Part shown: piece after piece, positions 62,663-64,000 of the stretch | How the letters are laid out: every line of letters begins with the position of its first letter | Position numbering within the stretch: position 1 is the stretch's first letter | The notes under the pieces: model-generated | The model's input: the letters and a program-made list of their open reading frames with translations, nothing else | Databases searched by the model: none | What the model was told of the DNA's origin: nothing | Translations under genes and position numbers: made by a program | Source: Amblyomma americanum | Lineage: Eukaryota; Arthropoda; Arachnida; Ixodida; Ixodidae | Length of the DNA stretch: 64,000 bases | Reading direction: 5' to 3' | NCBI RefSeq assembly: GCF_052857255.1 | Contig: NC_135507.1 | Span: forward strand, 79,528,850-79,592,849

Positions 62663-63003
62663 TTGGAGATAACGATCACTGCAGACACTGTGGAGCGAAA
62701 GGGACCCTCGACCACATAAATTGGGCGTGCCCACAATCCGCAGGGGTGGGACAAAACACAGCAAGCAGAGAAGCCTTGGAGATCTTGCTGCAAAGGGTGG
62801 ATCGTACCATCCAGCAATGCACCATCCTTCTGGCGGGAGAGGGCACAACAATCCTATGGCTGCCTGCCAGCCTCCAATCCACGGGGGCACTACTCCCCAT
62901 TTTCCCAGGCCTGGGTGCAAGGGGCGGGGAGCGAGACGCCTTTTTTCTGATGGAAATAAAAGTTGTTTCAATCAATCGACCAACAATCAATCAATCAATC
63001 AAT
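62663..63003 (+). mobile_element. 3' half of the same I-group LINE insertion, (AATC)n tail
   Basis: Plus-strand frame opening with DNHCRHCGAKGTLDHINWACP, the terminal knuckle, then the C-terminus, aataaaagttg and tandem AATC units. In an intact element the RNase H of the minus-strand block comes directly before this knuckle. Confidence 0.8.
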
Positions 63004-63292
63004 CTTCCTTGCCTGCGAAAAGATCAAAACAGAATATGTAGCGAACCATGACGGCCGCTGCACCTTTTCGTTACTGGCGCAATCCCTTGACTCCTTTCGC
63101 GGGCAGTCGCTCGCCGATTTCAGTGTTCCCGTCGCAATCAACTGCAGCAATGGTCCCGCGCGTCCCCGCGGCTGCTTCCAGGCTGCTGCTCATGCGGGCC
63201 CCCGGAAGGCACAGCAGACGCCGTAACGTGCCAGTCATGCCGGCCTGCCGATCTCGAGCCACACGAACGAGACGACGACGGCGCCGACTCAC

Positions 63293-63629
63293 CGGCGCTG
63301 CAATGCCCGTTCGTTGGCCCACTGGTTGCCTTGGGTTCTTTCGGAGCGTCGTTGGAGTTGGACGCACTCGATGCACGATCCCGAGCCGGCGCTCGCATCA
63401 CCGGTCCTGCCTGACGACTTGACGACTCGCTGGCAGCACCGAACTCGAACTGGGAAATTCTCGGCGAGCTTTTCGTGCGCATCGGGTATTCTGACAGCTG
63501 TTTGCGGGATCGAAACTTTTGCCCCTGCGGGCTGAAGATGTACACGTCGTACCTTCCAACTGTTCGGCCACTGTTACGTTGGTGAACTTTTCGACTCCAC
63601 TTTTCGGAAATGGGTGGCTCATCGGACAT
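63293..63629 (-). CDS. First coding exon of a methyl-CpG-binding-domain protein
   Basis: 112 codons from an ATG at 63627-63629 to a strong splice donor (CCG|GTGAGT, GT at 63291-63292), ending in phase 1. Residues 9-50 read EKWSRKVHQRNSGRTVGRYD, then VYIFSPQGQKFRSRKQLSEY, matching the MBD fold of MeCP2/MBD4-type proteins: W-x-RKV-QR-SG-T-GR-DVY, SP-G-KFRS, L-Y. It is followed by the FEFG block. These domains bind methylated CpG. The remainder is Ser/Ala-rich. The frame stays open past the donor to 63138, so an unspliced protein is also possible. No promoter motif stands out upstream, and later exons are not recognised here. A retrocopy cannot be excluded, but the donor favours a real exon. Confidence 0.75.
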
Positions 63630-63734
63630 TATTTCGGCTGGCTACGACGCAGGGGATGGAATAAAACGGGGGATATAGTTCACGCCTGACGCCACAAAAC
63701 AAAGGGCAGCGTAGAACACGGCAAGACCAACCTT

Positions 63735-64000
63735 CTTCTTCACCTTCAAGTGCCTATGCCGCTGAGCTTGTTGCGTTTGCTATTAATAACCCTCCTTCTG
63801 TGCCCGTTCATTTCTACACTGATTTTATATCTCTGCTTTAAGCCCTGTCTTCAGTTACTTCATTTAACCCGACAATTATTTCCATCAAGAAAGATCTCTA
63901 TCGTTTGCCTTCTCTTGCCTCATTTCTTTTATTTCATATCCGGGACCAGTCCGGAATATTCGGAAATGAGTTAGCCGACCAGGCTACTTCTAGTGCTGGA
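63735..64000 (+). pseudogene. LINE RNase H fragment, runs off the window
   Basis: Plus-strand frames give YAAELVAFAINN (Glu block), FYTDFISL (TDS-like block with Phe for Ser) and, after a shift, FHIRDQSGIFGNELADQATSSA, the end of RNase H. It belongs to an RNase H-bearing LINE that continues beyond the right edge and lies just upstream of the MBD exon. Confidence 0.75.

Noticed and set aside
62721..63041. Independent plus-strand gene ending in NQSINQSS
   Set aside because: It is the LINE terminus in another frame plus the (AATC)n tail.
63048..63422. Arg-rich plus-strand frame opposite the MBD exon
   Set aside because: Shadow produced by GC-rich antisense sequence; the minus strand has a recognisable domain and donor.

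Overview
The window reads as repeat-dense nuclear DNA of a hard tick (Ixodidae, probably a metastriate genus). The main reason is at least 25 full or partial copies of one tRNA-headed SINE of about 310 bp. It has an A box (TGGCTCAGTGG), a B box (GGTTCGAACCC), a body ending ...TTTCCCCAAAAACCAATT and an (ATT)n tail, which I recognise as the tick SINE Ruka. There are no bacterial operons, rRNA genes or CRISPR arrays. Almost every long open frame belongs to a retrotransposon, and every element is damaged.

Layout. 1-2.8 kb: Ruka fragment, LINE 3' end, a Penelope-like (PLE) reverse transcriptase relic and a tRNA-like SINE. 2.8-6.8 kb: a young L1/Tx1-group LINE with a 20-bp target-site duplication (TSD). 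7.9-9.3 kb: a Ruka cluster. 9.8-16.1 kb: an older L1/Tx1 LINE on the minus strand, split by an I-group LINE (10144-13268, 11-bp TSD) and by a Ruka. 16.1-17.45 kb: another I-group fragment. 17.46-29.1 kb: segment D1, holding a CR1-like LINE split by a 5.2-kb I-group LINE and by a PLE hairpin. 29.4-38.3 kb: segment A. 38.4-46.0 kb: LINE and SINE fragments. 46.0-53.6 kb: segment B. 53.6-54.6 kb: a Tc1/mariner-like element with a helix-turn-helix ORF. 54.6-61.4 kb: segment D2. 61.4-64 kb: LINE fragments around one probable host-gene exon.

The large-scale structure is the most informative part. D1 and D2 are diverged direct copies of one segment. A and B are diverged inverted copies of another. 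Comparing the copies gives filled and empty sites for many insertions, so relative ages can be read by eye: several Ruka copies, an I-group LINE and the CR1-plus-LINE nest are present in one copy only.

The single convincing host coding signal is an exon on the minus strand near the right end (63293-63629). It encodes a methyl-CpG-binding domain and ends at a strong GTGAGT donor. If that gene is live, much of the window to its left may be its first intron. The L1/Tx1 element ends in poly(A), the I-group elements in short simple repeats and the CR1-like element in (TAAA)n. Ruka's (ATT)n tail matches none of these, so the LINE that mobilises it is not obvious here.

All comparisons were made by eye. 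Boundaries without a stated TSD are good to roughly 10-50 bp, and family names rest on motifs, not on a database search.
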